Shown: one piece after another, positions 52,478-64,000 of the stretch
Numbering within the stretch: the stretch's first letter is position 1
Layout: the number at the start of each line of letters is the position of its first letter
DNA from: Diphasiastrum complanatum
Lineage: Eukaryota > Streptophyta > Lycopodiopsida > Lycopodiales > Lycopodiaceae
Assembly (NCBI GenBank): GCA_029204225.1
Contig: CM055095.1
Coordinates: 34,805,078 to 34,869,077 of the forward strand
Direction of reading: 5' to 3'
DNA length: 64,000 bases
The notes under the pieces: model-generated
Databases searched by the model: none
Told to the model about the DNA's origin: nothing
The model's input: only the letters and a program-made list of their open reading frames with translations
Program-made: the position numbers and the translations under genes

Positions 52478-53030
52478 CTAACTAGAGGCAGAAAAGCAAT
52501 GACTTAATTTATACAAGTATCCATGTCTTTTTTCGAGTGCTAGGATCTTGCATGTCCTATCAACTACTTTGCACTGATCACATTTGAATTCTACTCTATG
52601 TCCTAGATCTGTGATTCTAGAGAGCAGATTCGTAGATAAATTTGGTACATACAGGACTTTAGAAAATAACTTAGACTGATCATTTGCAAAGCTTAATCTT
52701 ATAGTATCTTCACCTTTAATAGCTTGTGTGCTATTGTCGTCAAGGTGAACATATTTCTTGGTATTGTAAGGTGTATAGGACTCGAAACAGCCAATGAGGC
52801 TGGTCATGTGCTGAGTGGCTCCGAAATCCAGGAACCAAGAACTGTCGCCAGATGCTCCTTGATGGCTGGTCATGAAGGCATCATGATCCTCTTCTTGAAT
52901 AGGCTGTGGAGCTTCTGCAGCTGTATTTGCCACTTGATTCGACTGTCCCTTGCTGTTTTTCTTTGCTTGTAGTATCCGGCAGTCATGAATTTCGTGGTTG
53001 TTTCATTTGTAGTATCTGCAAAACAACTTC
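52478..53030 (-). pseudogene. CoI zinc knuckle and protease
   Basis: A knuckle region near 53000 reads C-R-Y-Y-K, a stop, then N-N-H-E-I-H-D-C, so the second Cys is Tyr. The protease starts SSWFLDFGATQHMT; the catalytic D-S-G is D-F-G. It ends LYVPNLSTNLLS. Two catalytic-site changes mark decay. Confidence 0.78.
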
Positions 53031-53038
53031 TTCTTTGT

Positions 53039-53730
53039 CTATGAATTCGACTGTTCTTTGTGCTGTGCTGGTTTTTGGTCTGACTTTGATTGCTTCAGGT
53101 CTTTCTTCTTCTTCTGCTTAGTCGTGCTCTTGTTGGTGTATAAAGCGTGAGAATCAGCTAAGGAACTTGAGGCTTCATTCCTCCGCGTGTCCTCCTGCAA
53201 CAACATAGTAATGACTCTCAAAAGAGTCAGTTCTGGATGTGTCATGATGATCATCACCTAGCTGTCGTATGAGCTTGGCAAGCTTGTAAGCAGTTGCATC
53301 ACTGTGTCTTGATCGTCTATGATAGATCCAACAATGGCCATTTGCCTTAGTAGGTTCTTGAATTGATTGATGTGATTCTACAGGGAATCACCATTCGCCA
53401 TCTTGAGGGAGTAAATTTTTTTCCTGAGATGTAGCTTGGAAGCTATATCCCGCACTTCGTATAGTGTGCTCAATATGTACCAGACTTCTTTCGATGTCTG
53501 GGCCTCGGATACATGGCCGATCTGGGTATCCGTAATGTTGAGGATGATCAGCGTGAAAGCCTTTCCATCCTTCAGTTTCCATCTGGCGATTGCTGCATTG
53601 TCTATTTCGACTTTCCCTTCTGCCCCTGTAACAACGTCATACAATTCTTTAGCCATTAGTACAGTTTTCATCTTAAATTTTCACAAATGGTAATTGGCTC
53701 CATCAAGCTTGTCCATGATAGGACTGGCTT
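53039..53730 (-). pseudogene. CoI gag
   Basis: The start MDSQGKASPIMDKLDGANYH lies near 53740 in a frame interrupted by a stop. 53671-53378 reads AKELYDVVTGAEGKVEI and SKEVWYILSTLYEVRD then IYSLKMANGDSL, a copia gag. 53257-53039 carries the Lys-rich C-terminus. At least two stops or frame changes. Confidence 0.8.
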
Positions 53731-53739
53731 TCCCTTGGG

Positions 53740-54989
<1,250 letters not shown>

Positions 54990-55808
54990 ATTTCCTCAGG
55001 TATTTCTCATATCCTTATGAATCGTTGGCCACTAGCATCCTGATTGCAGGATCTTGCGAACTGTAATGTCGGATGCAAAATGACCTCCACCCATACCTTC
55101 ATGTGAAAGCAAAATGATTTGGGTGGCCTCATGAGGAAGAATACATCGTCGAAGAATTTCATCTGGTCCTCTTCTGTACAATTGGCGGCAATCAACTGAT
55201 AAGGTCTAGCTTTCAAGATCAACTTTCGTTGTACTATGTCGGCGACCCATTCCGGTACTGTGTCAACGTAAAATAAGGCAGCATCAGGTAGCTCATCATC
55301 GGATCGGGTTGCAACCTCCTTTCCCTTGATACACGATACATGATCTGCCATGTAATATTGTTTTCCCTTTCGAACCACTATCGAAAAATTCAAACTCTAA
55401 CAACAGAAGTAGCCATCGAGTGATTATCCTTGTGTTGTAGGTTTTGTTAACAAGATAGAGCAAGGGTTGATGGTCCGTATAAAAGGCAAAGTGTGTGGCC
55501 ATCAGGTAATGCCAAAATTTCTTAATCGTATATATCATTGCCAGTGCTTCCCACTCTATGGTTGAATACTTCATTTCTGTATCACTGAGCTATCGGCTTG
55601 CAAATCGGATCGGAAAATCTTTTTTGTGTTCTCCTAGCTGGGTTAAGACTGCTCCATCTGCATACTTCGATGCGTTCGTATGCACATGAAACTCAATGGA
55701 CCAATTGGGTGGGCGTAAGATTGGTGCTAAAACCAATGCATCTTTATGCTGTTGGGAGTCGAGCAGTGCTCCGATACGAATGATGAGAATCGTGAGAAGA
55801 AAATTCAC
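54990..55808 (-). pseudogene. GyJ: gypsy RNase H and RNase H-integrase linker
   Basis: 55808-55590: end of RT connection and RNase H start, with EFHVHTNASKYADGAVLTQL (catalytic TDAS Asp is Asn). 55574-55296: YSTIEWEALAMIYTIKKFWH and FYTDHQPLLYLVNK. 55393-55007: linker with HVSCIKGKEV and PYQLIAANCTEEDQ before the integrase zinc domain. Style is Athila/Tat-like, so it could be a displaced part of the GyH family. Confidence 0.75.
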
Positions 55809-56437
55809 GAAACATTCATGACTCTCTTTCGAGATGCAGATGGAGTTCAGATGTGTTCGTTGGGCACTGCCAGCTGAAACACTCCTACAATCCTCCAGAG
55901 GTAGTCATGTACTACTGATCTATGTTCATAAAATTAATATAGCATTCGACTTCATTTCAACCAAGGTGTGGAATTCAAAGGGAACAAGAAAACTCAGACA
56001 TATTAAAATAAACAACATGAGCATTCGACATCCAAGATCATATACAACCAGAAAAACAATCTATATTGATTTTCTCTGATTTCTTCAGGGCATTGCATGC
56101 AAATCCACGTAGTGCGTTGGTGTGAGAGAAGCACGGCTCTCTCACAAGTAGTAGTCTCGCTTCACTAGCGAACAATTGGATCTTCTGATCCTAGACAGAA
56201 TTATCTTCTCGCACGCAGGCAGAGCTTCTGTCTGTGTTCGTCTTGATTGCTTACTAGCATCAGACTTCTTCTTGTTGTTCTTCTTCTCTAAGTTACACTC
56301 TATGTATCCTGTTCTGATATGTGTCGAGTATAATTCAGTAAGTACGGTCCTCTGTGCAAATCTAAGAGTAGAGTGATTAAGCATCTACAACTAACCAAGA
56401 ATTACAAGAGTGGTAAATTAGCCACGACCTAGGAAGT
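55809..56437. other. Unresolved, possibly LTR sequence
   Basis: No coding. It has an inverted gtgtgagagaagc / ctctcacaag pair near 56122-56152 that could form a hairpin. May belong to the LTR of CoK, whose left edge I could not find. Confidence 0.35.
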
Positions 56438-56741
56438 ACTTCTGGGTACTTGTGTGATCTCTAGTGGTACTCCTAGAAGCGTGAGGACAGAACGGGTTTC
56501 GTTTCCACCGTTGGTTTCGTTTACCTCATCTGCCTTTCTCTCTTGTTGGACCACAAAGGAATCTCGTTCGTGGGTCCTTCGTGTTCACGAACCGTTCGTG
56601 TTCGCGAATCGTTCATCTTCGTCTCCGTTGACTTTTGTGTTCGCGAAACTCTTCGTGTTTTGTGTCTCTAGATGTTCGAGTTCGCGAACATCTTCGTTGA
56701 GCAAAGGACTGAAAGCTAACAAGGCTTTGTAATCAGAAACA
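56438..56741 (-). repeat. CoK 3' LTR, known part
   Basis: Minus strand starts TGTTTCTGATTACAAAGCC. Matches 44268-44567. Contains TTCGCGAA at 56601, 56641 and 56682 and TTCACGAA at 56584. Confidence 0.7.
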
Positions 56742-56799
56742 CTTTGTTTCTTCAGCTCCCTCTCAAAGCATGGTAGCTTTATGATCCTGAGACTGCTCC

Positions 56800-57203
56800 T
56801 TTGTCTCTCAAAGAGCCCTTTGTCCCGAGCTTTAGTGAAAATATCAGTGACCATATCTTTCGTTCCTATGAAGGTGGTCTGCATCATCTTCCTTTCAATC
56901 AGATCCCTGATCAAGTGATACTTGACCGCAATGTGCTTTGTTCTTGAGTGAAACACAAGATCTTTTGTCAGGTGTATCACAGAGGTGTTGTCTATCTGCA
57001 AGACCAATGGCTCATTCCTTGTTTCATCCAATTCGTCCAGGAACTGCCTTAGCCAAATTATTTCGTTGGCCATTTTTGCTGCTGCTACGTACTCTGCTTC
57101 GCAGGACGACTGAGCTGCAATGGTCTGCTTCTTGCTGACCCAGAGAACTGCTGCTTCTGATGCGATGGTGCATCCTCCTGAGATGCTTTTACAGTCGTCC
57201 TTG
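56800..57203 (-). pseudogene. CoK RNase H
   Basis: SSCEAEYVAAAK, MANEIIWLRQFLDELDETRN, LQIDNTSVIHLTKDLVFHSR and TKHIAVKYHLIRDLIERK: copia RNase H C-terminal two thirds. Its N-terminal part (SYSDASWA) lies beyond CoL at about 63210, so CoL interrupts one enzyme domain. A frame difference at the joint is explained by the insertion. Confidence 0.85.
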
Positions 57204-57208
57204 AGAGA
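57204..57208. repeat. CoL target-site duplication (left), AGAGA
   Basis: Identical to 63195-63199. Confidence 0.92.
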
Positions 57209-57890
57209 TGTTAAAAATTCACAATTCTAGCTTGACTAGTTTTGGTCATATGACTTGTAAATAGTTAGATGGTCATGATGTGGCTTGTCACACGTGCCAA
57301 ATATCATAGGATTCCATTCATAAGGATGTTCTCAAGTAGACCTAAGTGTTAGAACCTTTGGAATGAGTCCAAATTATGCTTAGATACAAGGGAGAAAAAA
57401 TAGGAGCTATTTTTGGTAATTTTTGCATTGTTGAGGGATCTCCAAGATTCCAACCCTAACTTGGTAGGGATGAAAGATCCACCAAAATTAGCATTAGGGA
57501 TAGGTTTAGGGCTACTCATACCTGCCCAAAACCGTGATGGATCATGTATATATAGGTGATGATATCTCACCAAAATCAATCAAGCAATTTCATGTTTTTT
57601 CTCTCATAATGGTGCAATTGCTCTCTATGTTCATAATTGTTTGAGTACTTGTGATTACTAATGATTATAGGATTGAATGTAGTTCTGGTGTACAGTACTC
57701 AGACTGTGGTAGGCCGTACTTTCACACGTGTGAAGCCTTCTTCAAGGATTTGGGCCATTTAGTGAGGTTCAAGCATAGATTTTTGATGGATTTTGATGGT
57801 TCAACTTGTGCTAATCTTATGAAATCATAATCTATTGTTTCCCTCATCATTTCAAGTGTTTTAGGATCCTTATTTGCTGTAATTTTTACA
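57209..57890 (+). repeat. CoL 5' LTR (682 bp)
   Basis: TGTTAAAAATTC...TAATTTTTACA. A TATATATA box at 57547-57554 is a likely promoter. It contains 171 bp (about 57643-57800) missing from the 3' LTR. Confidence 0.95.
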
Positions 57891-57903
57891 TGGTATCAGA
57901 GCC
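57891..57903 (+). other. CoL primer-binding site
   Basis: TGGTATCAGAGCC immediately after the LTR. Confidence 0.95.
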
Positions 57904-58701
57904 TAAAGGTTGAAATGAGCTAAATCCTTGGTTTTCATTCAATTTGATCACAATTTTTGATCTAAATCTTGTCTAGATTGGATCTTAGCATCTAGTATTG
58001 ATTCTAGAACTCAAAGTGAGTCAAATACATTGGAGATTGGTGTTGTGTGACTTCATTTGCAGGTGTTTAGGTGTCTAAAACCAGAGGCAAAGTTGAATTC
58101 AATTCACATTACCAAGATAGCAAGTTTTGCTTGCTCCAAGCATTGATTTCTAAGCGAGTTTTGGAGGTGATTTCATAGAGGAGGCTTTCTAGCATTCAAG
58201 GAGAGGGAATATCAGAGTTTTGGGGACTCTTCAAGGCTGTTCTAAGGTGTAGTAGGCACCTCCTAAAGTGATTTAGGTTCAGTCCAACCATTGCTTGACT
58301 TATGCACCAAATTAGAGCAATTTTTCATCAATTTTGATCATTTTTTGCTTGTGATTGGATAGTAGATTGTGTTGCATCCTCATTAAGTTCCATTTAGATC
58401 TTTTACAAGTGATTTTGGAAGTATATTAGGTTGCTGAAATTCACTCTTGATCAGATCATTTGGAAGCTTTAATGTTCTTTATAGAAAGAGGGGCAATTCT
58501 ACTAGTATTGTCTACTTCAATCAAGCAAGTGCATTGTTTCTAGTATTCTATGATTTGATTTTGTTAGAGATCATTCTTAGATCTTTATAGGAAGTCTATT
58601 ACTGATCTTTTCAGGTCCCTAAGAAGTGGGATAAGGTAGACCTTCAATCAAATCAATAGAAGTAACCTTCATTTGTGTCAAGTCCTTGATTAGAAGACTA
58701 G
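57904..58701 (+). other. CoL leader (about 800 bp)
   Basis: AT-rich, no conserved coding; unlike other leaders here it has no CAGCG word clusters. Confidence 0.6.
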
Positions 58702-59756
58702 ATGGCATCTATAAATGCATATCTTTTGGATACTAATGAAAGGCTCAACAAAACTAACTATTCCATATGGAAAGTTAGAATGGAATCTATCATGATCATG
58801 CAAGATCTGATGGAAATTGTAAATGGTAAGGAGGGTGAACCTATTCATCCTCAAGAAAAAGCCAAATACATCAAGAGGTGCAATGTTGCACTACATTGCA
58901 TAAAAATGAATGTTGCAAATGAACTCTTAAGAGAGGTAGGAGATTGCACTTCAGCTCAAGATGCTTGGGAGACTTTGCAAAAGGTCTATGAATCCAAGAA
59001 CCAAACTAGAATTTTAGCTTTGAAGAATCAAATCTATAGAAGCTATCAAAAGAAAGGAGAGAGTGCACATACTTTTGTCCTAAGAGTAAGGAATTGAACA
59101 AAGAGCTAGCCTTTATAGGTGACCCTATCAAGGATGAAGAGCTTGTTCAACTCATATTGAATGGACTAAGCTTTGAATTTGACAATTTGGTTCAGGGATA
59201 TGCAATTATGGGTAAGCTACCCATACTTGAAGAACTCCAAGGCACACTCATGGCCGAGGAATCAAGAAGGAGCCAAATGCAAGAGAGGATGGATAGGCTT
59301 TCCATCCAAGGGGGAGATGACCAAGCTCTCTTCACCAAAGGCAAAGGCAAGTCCAAAGGCAAAGGATCAACATTCAAGAAGTCTACAAAGCTTGAGGATC
59401 AAGAAGGACCCTCAAAGGCATCTCCATCAACCACCAAAGTCAAGAAGGACAAATCAAAGGTGAAGTGCTACTATTGTAGCAAGATGGGGCATTATGCCTC
59501 GGAATGCTTCAAGAGGAAGCAAGATCAAAGCCAAGCCAACATGAGCAAAGAGGAAGAGGAGGAGAGTTCACATGAGGACTCTCTCATGATGTCCATATTT
59601 TCTTCAACAAGCTTCAAAGGAGAAGATCCTTGGTGGATTGACTCGGGTGCTAGTTCACACATGACTAGTAAAAGGGAGTTTTTCTCTTCTCTCTTATCTT
59701 ATGATGGACCTATAAAGTCTATCTATACAGCAAATGATGAAGCTTGTAAGATTTAA
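58702..59756 (+). pseudogene. CoL gag, zinc knuckle and protease start
   Basis: Starts MASINAYLLDTNERLNKTNY at 58702. A capsid with YSIWKVRMESIMIMQDLMEI and DAWETLQKVYESKNQTRIL is cut at about 59090 by a 1-base loss (gtaag for an expected gtaaag). The next frame goes on NKELAFIGDPIKDEELVQLI and LSFEFDNLVQGYAIMGKLP, Lys-rich repeats, knuckle CYYCSKMGHYASECFKR near 59466, and protease WWIDSGASSHMTS near 59632. A TAA at 59754-59756 interrupts the protease. Confidence 0.92.
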
Positions 59757-61625
59757 GGAGTTGGTAGAATTCCCCTTTGCTTAGGATCTTCCAAAAAGAT
59801 CAACATAGAAGGTGTTTTGTACATTCCTACAATAACAAAGAATCTACTAAGTGTTGGCCAAATGGTAGACAATGGTTTCAATGTTGACTTTGCTTCAAAT
59901 GAATGTTTCATCAAGAAGAAGGATAAGATAGTGGCTAAGGGCACTAGACTTGGCAAACTTTATAAGCTGGATGCATTTGTGGATACTAATGTTGTCATGT
60001 TGGCCGAGAAGAGCAAGATATCTACCTTTACTTTATGGCACAAAAGACTTGGACATGTCAACTCAGGTTCCATGGAGGCTATGATCAAGGAGGAGTATGC
60101 TTTAGGCCTACCAAGGTCTATTGGGAAGGAAGACAAGGTTTGTGAAGCTTGTGCCTTATCCAAGGCACATAAGAAGGTGTTTCCTAACTCCATCACAAAG
60201 TCATCTCATCCTCTTGAACTCATACACTCGGATGTGCACATTGCTAGCACCAAATCTAATGGAGGTTCATCCATGTTTTTAACCTTCATTGATGACTACT
60301 CAAGATATTGTTGGGTGTTCTTACTTTCCTTCAAGTCTCAAGTATTTGATACTTTTGTAAAGTTCAAGTTGTTTGTGGAAAAGCATCATAATCATAGCAT
60401 CAAGATTCTTAGAAGTGACAATGGTGGAGAATTCATCTCCGATGAGTTCAAGGCCTTTTGTGAGGAGGAAGGGATCAAGAAAGAGACTTCTTGTCCTTAC
60501 ACTCCTCAACAAAATGGAGTTGCTGAAAGAAGGAATAGAACATTATGTGAATGTTCTAAGGCTTTAAGATTAGATGCTTGTTTGCCCAAATCCTTTTGGG
60601 GTGAGTCTCTTGTATGTGCAAACTACTTGATGAATAGGGTGTCTTGCAAAGCAATTGAAGGCAAAACTCCTTATGAGATTTTGTATGGAAAGAAATCCAA
60701 TCTTAATCACTTGAAAGTTTTTGGGTGTATATGTTATGTGCATGTGCCATTGGAAACAAGAACCAAGGAGGATCCATCTTCCACAAGAGGGATCATGCTT
60801 GGATATGCAAGCTCAAGCAAGGGCTACAAAGTCTATCTCCCATCCTTGAACAAATTTGTTGTTTCAAGGGATGTCATCTTTGATGAACATCATATGCATA
60901 TGCTTGAAGAAGGCTCAAGTGCTCCAACAATCAAGAAGAAGATGGCCGAGGAGCAAGATCTTGGTTTTGAGGAGGAGCTCATGGAGGAGCAAGCACCAAA
61001 CCCACCTATCACACCAAGGAGATCTTCAAGGGCAAAAGTGGAGCCATCAAGGCTCACATATCAAGGCAAAGGACAACAAGTTGAGGGTATCTCATCCACT
61101 TCTTATGCTTTATCTAGTTTTGAAGAACCGTCTAATGTTGAAGATGCATTGAACTCCAAAGAATGGTATAAAGCTATGTTGGATGAGTATGATGCCTTGA
61201 TTGAGAATGAAACTTGGTTGCTTGTTGAGAGACCTCAAAGGAATGTAATAGGATGTAAGTGGGTCTTCAAGCTTAAGTTGAATGCAAATGGGAGTGTTAA
61301 CAAACATAAAGCAAGATTAGTTGCAAAAGGTTATGCTCAAGAGAGAGGGATAGACTATGAGGAAACTTTTGCACCCGTGGCCAAGATGGTCACAATAAGA
61401 CTAATCATTGCACTTGCATCACATTTTGGATGGATTCTATGTAAAATGGATGTCTCTAATGCTTTCTTGAATGGTTTTTTGGAAGAGGATATCTATATGG
61501 AGCAGCCACAAGGGTTCATCAAGCATGGAATGGAGAACAAAGTATGCCATCTCCAAAGAAGCATCTATGGCTTGAAGCAAGCCTCGAGATCTTGGAATTC
61601 AAGACTACATTGCTATCTTATTTAA
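59757..61625 (+). pseudogene. CoL protease end, integrase and RT first half
   Basis: In the same frame as the protease. YIPTITKNLLSVGQMV ends the protease. Integrase: LWHKRLGHVNSGSMEAM with CEACALSKAHKKVFP, core LIHSDVHIASTKSNGGSSMF, ILRSDNGGEFIS and [13 protein letters not shown], so D, D and E are present. A linker has RRSSRAKVEPSRLTYQGKGQ. RT opens WYKAMLDEYDALIENETW and has GCKWVFKLKLNANGSV and KMDVSNAFLNGFLEEDIYME. A TAA at 61623-61625 stops it just before the catalytic box. Confidence 0.93.
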
Positions 61626-62669
61626 CTTTCTTTTGTTCAAAGTGAATATGATCCCACTCTTTACATTAAGTTTGATGATGTTGGTATTGTACTTTTACTC
61701 ATTTATGTAGATGACATCATCATTAGTGGAAATAGTGTTGATGGTATTGAAAAAATCAAGATAGATCTATCCTTAGAGTTCAAGATGGTAGATCTAGGGT
61801 GTCTTCACTTCATCTTAGGCATAGAAGTACTTAGATGGTCTGATTTTATCTTTATAAGTCAAGTAAACTATGCTCAAAGTCTTTTGAAGAAGTTTAAGAT
61901 GGAAGTATGCAAAAGTGTTGACACACCAATGGAGCAAGATGTAAAAGTGCCAAATGAAGATGATGAAAGATCCTTCATGGACATCACTTTGTTTAGGCAA
62001 CTTATAGGTTCCTTAATGTGGATCACTATAACTAGACCAGATCTTAGCTTTAGTGTATGTAGGTTGAGCCAATCCATGCAAAAGCCATTGAATATCCATT
62101 GGAAAAAGGCTAAGAGGATTCTAAGATACATCTCGGGTACATTGGATTTTGGGATTCTATATAGAGGAGATGTGATTAACCTTCATGCATTTAGTGATTC
62201 AGATTTTGCAGGGGACAAGAGGGATAGGAAATCAACAAGTGCCTATTCAACTTTCATAGGAGAAGGTGTGGTTTCATGGCTTTCAAAAAAGCAAGAAACT
62301 ATATCTCTATCTTCAACCGAGGCCGAGTACAAAGCTTTGACAACCACTACAAAGGAGGTACTTTGGATCAAGAGATTATTGGTGGAACTAAAGATCATGG
62401 ATTCAGAGGAGGCACCAATCATCTACAATGACAATATATCAGCCCAACACCTTGCATCTAACCCAATCTTCCATGCAAGATCTAAGCACATTGAGATATG
62501 CCATCACTTTGTGAGAGAAATGGTGCAAGCCAAGGAGATTGCTTTGGAGCATGTTCCAAGCAATGAATGTGTAGCTGATCTACTTACTAAACCACTTCAA
62601 AAGACACCTTTTATGAAGTTCAGATCATCACTTGGAGTGATTAGTAAAGCAATGATTGAACCAAGCTAG
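61626..62669 (+). pseudogene. CoL RT second half and RNase H
   Basis: Same frame after the stop: YVDDIIISGNSV near 61704 is the catalytic box, then MVDLGCLHFILGIEVLRW and TRPDLSFSVCRLSQSMQKPL. RNase H: FSDSDFAGDKRDRKSTSAYS, SLSSTEAEYKALTTTTKEVL, IYNDNISAQHLASNPIFHAR and VADLLTKPLQKTPFMKFRSS. Ends at 62669, 14 bp before the LTR. Catalytic residues look intact. Confidence 0.93.
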
Positions 62670-62670
62670 A

Positions 62671-62683
62671 TAGTGAGGAGGAG
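62671..62683 (+). other. CoL polypurine tract
   Basis: agtgaggaggag directly before the 3' LTR. Confidence 0.88.
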
Positions 62684-63194
62684 TGTTAAAAATTCACAAT
62701 TCTAGCTTGACTAGTTTTGGTCATATGACTTGTAAATAGTTAGATGGTCATGATGTGGCTTGTCACACGTGCCAAATAGCATAGGATTCCATTCATAAGG
62801 ATGTTCTCAAGTAGACCTAAGTGTTAGAACCTTTGGAATGAGTCCAAATTATGCTTAGATACAAGGGAGAAAAAATAGGAGCTATTTTTGGTAATTTTTG
62901 CATTGTTGAGGGATCTCCAAGATTCCAACCCTAACTTAGTAGGGATGAAAGATCCACCAAAATTAGCATTAGGGATAGGTTTAGGGCTACTCATACCTGC
63001 CCAAAACCGTGATGGATCATGTATATATAGGTGATGATATCTCACCAAAATCAATCAAGCAATTTCATGTTTTTTCTCTCATAATGGTGCAATTGCTCTC
63101 TATGTCAACTTGTGCTAATCTTATGAAATCATAATCTATTGTTTCCCTCATCATTTCAAGTGCTTTAGGATCCTTATTTGCTGTAATTTTTACA
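62684..63194 (+). repeat. CoL 3' LTR (511 bp)
   Basis: Matches the 5' LTR except about three substitutions and a 171-bp deletion near 63103. TATATATA at 63022-63029. Confidence 0.95.
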
Positions 63195-64000
63195 AGAGAG
63201 CCCAGCTAGCGTCGCTGTAAGAAAGTATCCTGAGACCTGCACCACGACAATAACATAAGTCATAATCTCTCGTTAATTGAAGATATTGCAAAATTTGTTT
63301 CGCAATCTTCCAATGTGTCGAGCCTGGATTCGTGCAGAATTGGCTCATTCTGAATACTGCATAAGCAATATCAGGACGTGTGTTGTCTACAAGGTACATC
63401 AGTGAACCTATCAGCCTTCTGTAGGGTGTGAGCTGCATCTGTTCTCTTTCTTTCTCAGTCTTTGGACAGTCGTCATTTGTTAGCACCGTTCCTACGAGCA
63501 TTGGAGTGTTCGCTCCTTTGCAGTTCAACATCCCAAAGTCCTCTAGGATCTTCTAGGTGTATCTGGACTGGTGAAGGTATAGCTTGCCTCCCTCATAGTC
63601 CCTTTCAATTTGTAAGCCTAGGTAACACCTGGCTTCTCCCAGATCCACTATCTCGAAATGCTTCGAGATGTCTGTCTTTACTTCAGCAATTAACTGCTCA
63701 CTCCTGCAAAGTATTAGAGTGTCGTCCCCATCTACAGCCACTATGATGATCTGCCCATTTGTAACTCTGACATACGCATTGGAGTCAACCAACAGAGGCT
63801 TGAATCCCAATGCTTTCAGGGCCTGATCCTTCTTCTTGTACCATTGTTGGGCTGATTGCTTCAGACCGTAGATGCTTCTATGCATTCTGCACACATAGTC
63901 ATGAAGTGAATTCAAGACAAATTTTGGGGGTTGATCCATGTAGACCTCTTCGTCTAATTCGCCATGCAAGAAGGCTGTCTTCTCGTTCACAATGTGGATC
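63195..64000 (-). pseudogene. CoK RT C-terminal half and RNase H start (runs off the window)
   Basis: 63990-63553: NEKTAFLHGELDEEVYMDQP and CRMHRSIYGLKQSAQQWYKK, then VAVDGDDTLIL where copia RT has YVDDLIL, so the catalytic box carries an extra residue. [20 protein letters not shown] follows. 63531-63203: CKGANTPMLVGT, YRRLIGSLMYLVDNTRPDIA and LRILSYSDASWA, the RNase H start. Several frame changes. It continues beyond 64000, and its 3' half is at 56438-57203. Confidence 0.88.

Larger units (their letters stand above)
51920..53730 (-). mobile_element. CoI: Ty1/copia gag, protease and integrase
   Basis: Reading down from 53730: gag start, gag end, damaged zinc knuckle, protease, integrase zinc domain and first part of the core, then interrupted at 51920 by the GyH LTR. 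The downstream pol part is not found next to it. Confidence 0.8.
56438..57208 (-). mobile_element. CoK 3' part: RNase H and 3' LTR
   Basis: Left portion of a copia element split by CoL; the right portion is 63195-64000. RNase H coding runs from the CoL junction (DDCKSISGGCTIASEAA, SSCEAEYVAAAKMANEIIW) to FTKARDKGLFERQR near 56810. A polypurine tract (ctccctctc on plus) lies near 56757 and the LTR begins at 56741 on the minus strand. Confidence 0.85.
57209..63194 (+). mobile_element. CoL: young complete Ty1/copia element
   Basis: 5986 bp, TSD AGAGA, LTRs TG...CA, primer site, polypurine tract, gag, protease, integrase, RT and RNase H in copia order. LTRs differ at about three of 511 shared positions. 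Damage is limited to one frameshift and two in-frame stops in the coding region and a 171-bp deletion in the 3' LTR. The Gag-Pol layout is one continuous frame, as in Tnt1-like plant elements. Confidence 0.96.

Noticed and set aside
57349-57579. 76-codon minus-strand frame found identically at 62824-63054
   Set aside because: Identity is explained by the two CoL LTRs; no evidence of a gene in the LTR.

Overview
The window is nuclear DNA of a land plant with a large, retrotransposon-filled genome. The evidence is plant-type Ty1/copia and Ty3/gypsy elements (initiator-tRNA-Met primer sites of the form TGGTATCAGAGC, chromodomain integrases, one Athila/Tat-type primer site), long GA/CT/AT microsatellites and one spliced host gene. 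Species cannot be fixed from sequence; intron size and the probable Penelope-like remnant would suit a fern or gymnosperm, but that is inference.

Host gene. Four plus-strand exons (3190-3330, 8323-8399, 9020-9184, 38064-38259) have matching splice phases and encode the C-terminal two thirds of an isoamyl-acetate-hydrolase-like GDSL esterase, including the GTND block and the DGMHLS Asp/His block. The N-terminal exon with the GDS serine lies outside the window. The last intron is about 28.9 kb and is filled with nested retroelements.

Layout: 1-2456 rearranged minus-strand Copia remnant; 4397-6163 gypsy remnant (-); 6385-7236 LINE remnant (-); 10340-18675 GyA, a nearly complete LTR element with gag, protease and chromodomain but no RT, RNase H or integrase, carrying nested gypsy GyB (12306-14926); 21031-21430 gypsy RNase H scrap; 21431-30556 GyD (same family as GyB), split by complete gypsy GyC (22396-28531, -); 30557-33379 Copia CoE (-); 33380-35778 gypsy GyF (+); 38064-38259 last host exon; 41674-42183 probable Penelope-like RT scrap; 44268-44900 Copia 3' end; 44925-47085 gypsy GyG (+) meeting 47086-51919 gypsy GyH (-) inside their RT genes; 51920-53730 Copia CoI (-); 54990-55808 gypsy scrap; 56438-57208 plus 63195-64000 Copia CoK (-), split by a young complete Copia CoL (57209-63194, +).

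How the parts relate. Target-site duplications resolve three insertions exactly (GyA CTTAT, GyC AGCGC, CoL AGAGA) and a fourth with one mismatch (GyB ccacc/tcacc). By eye, LTR pairs differ by about 1.8% (GyA), 1.7% (GyC) and 0.6% (CoL), so CoL is youngest. No element has a fully open set of genes. The most unusual items are GyA (an RT-less element that keeps a chromodomain and has AGTTAT/ATAACT ends), CAGCG-type words clustered in the leaders of several unrelated elements, and the giant host intron.
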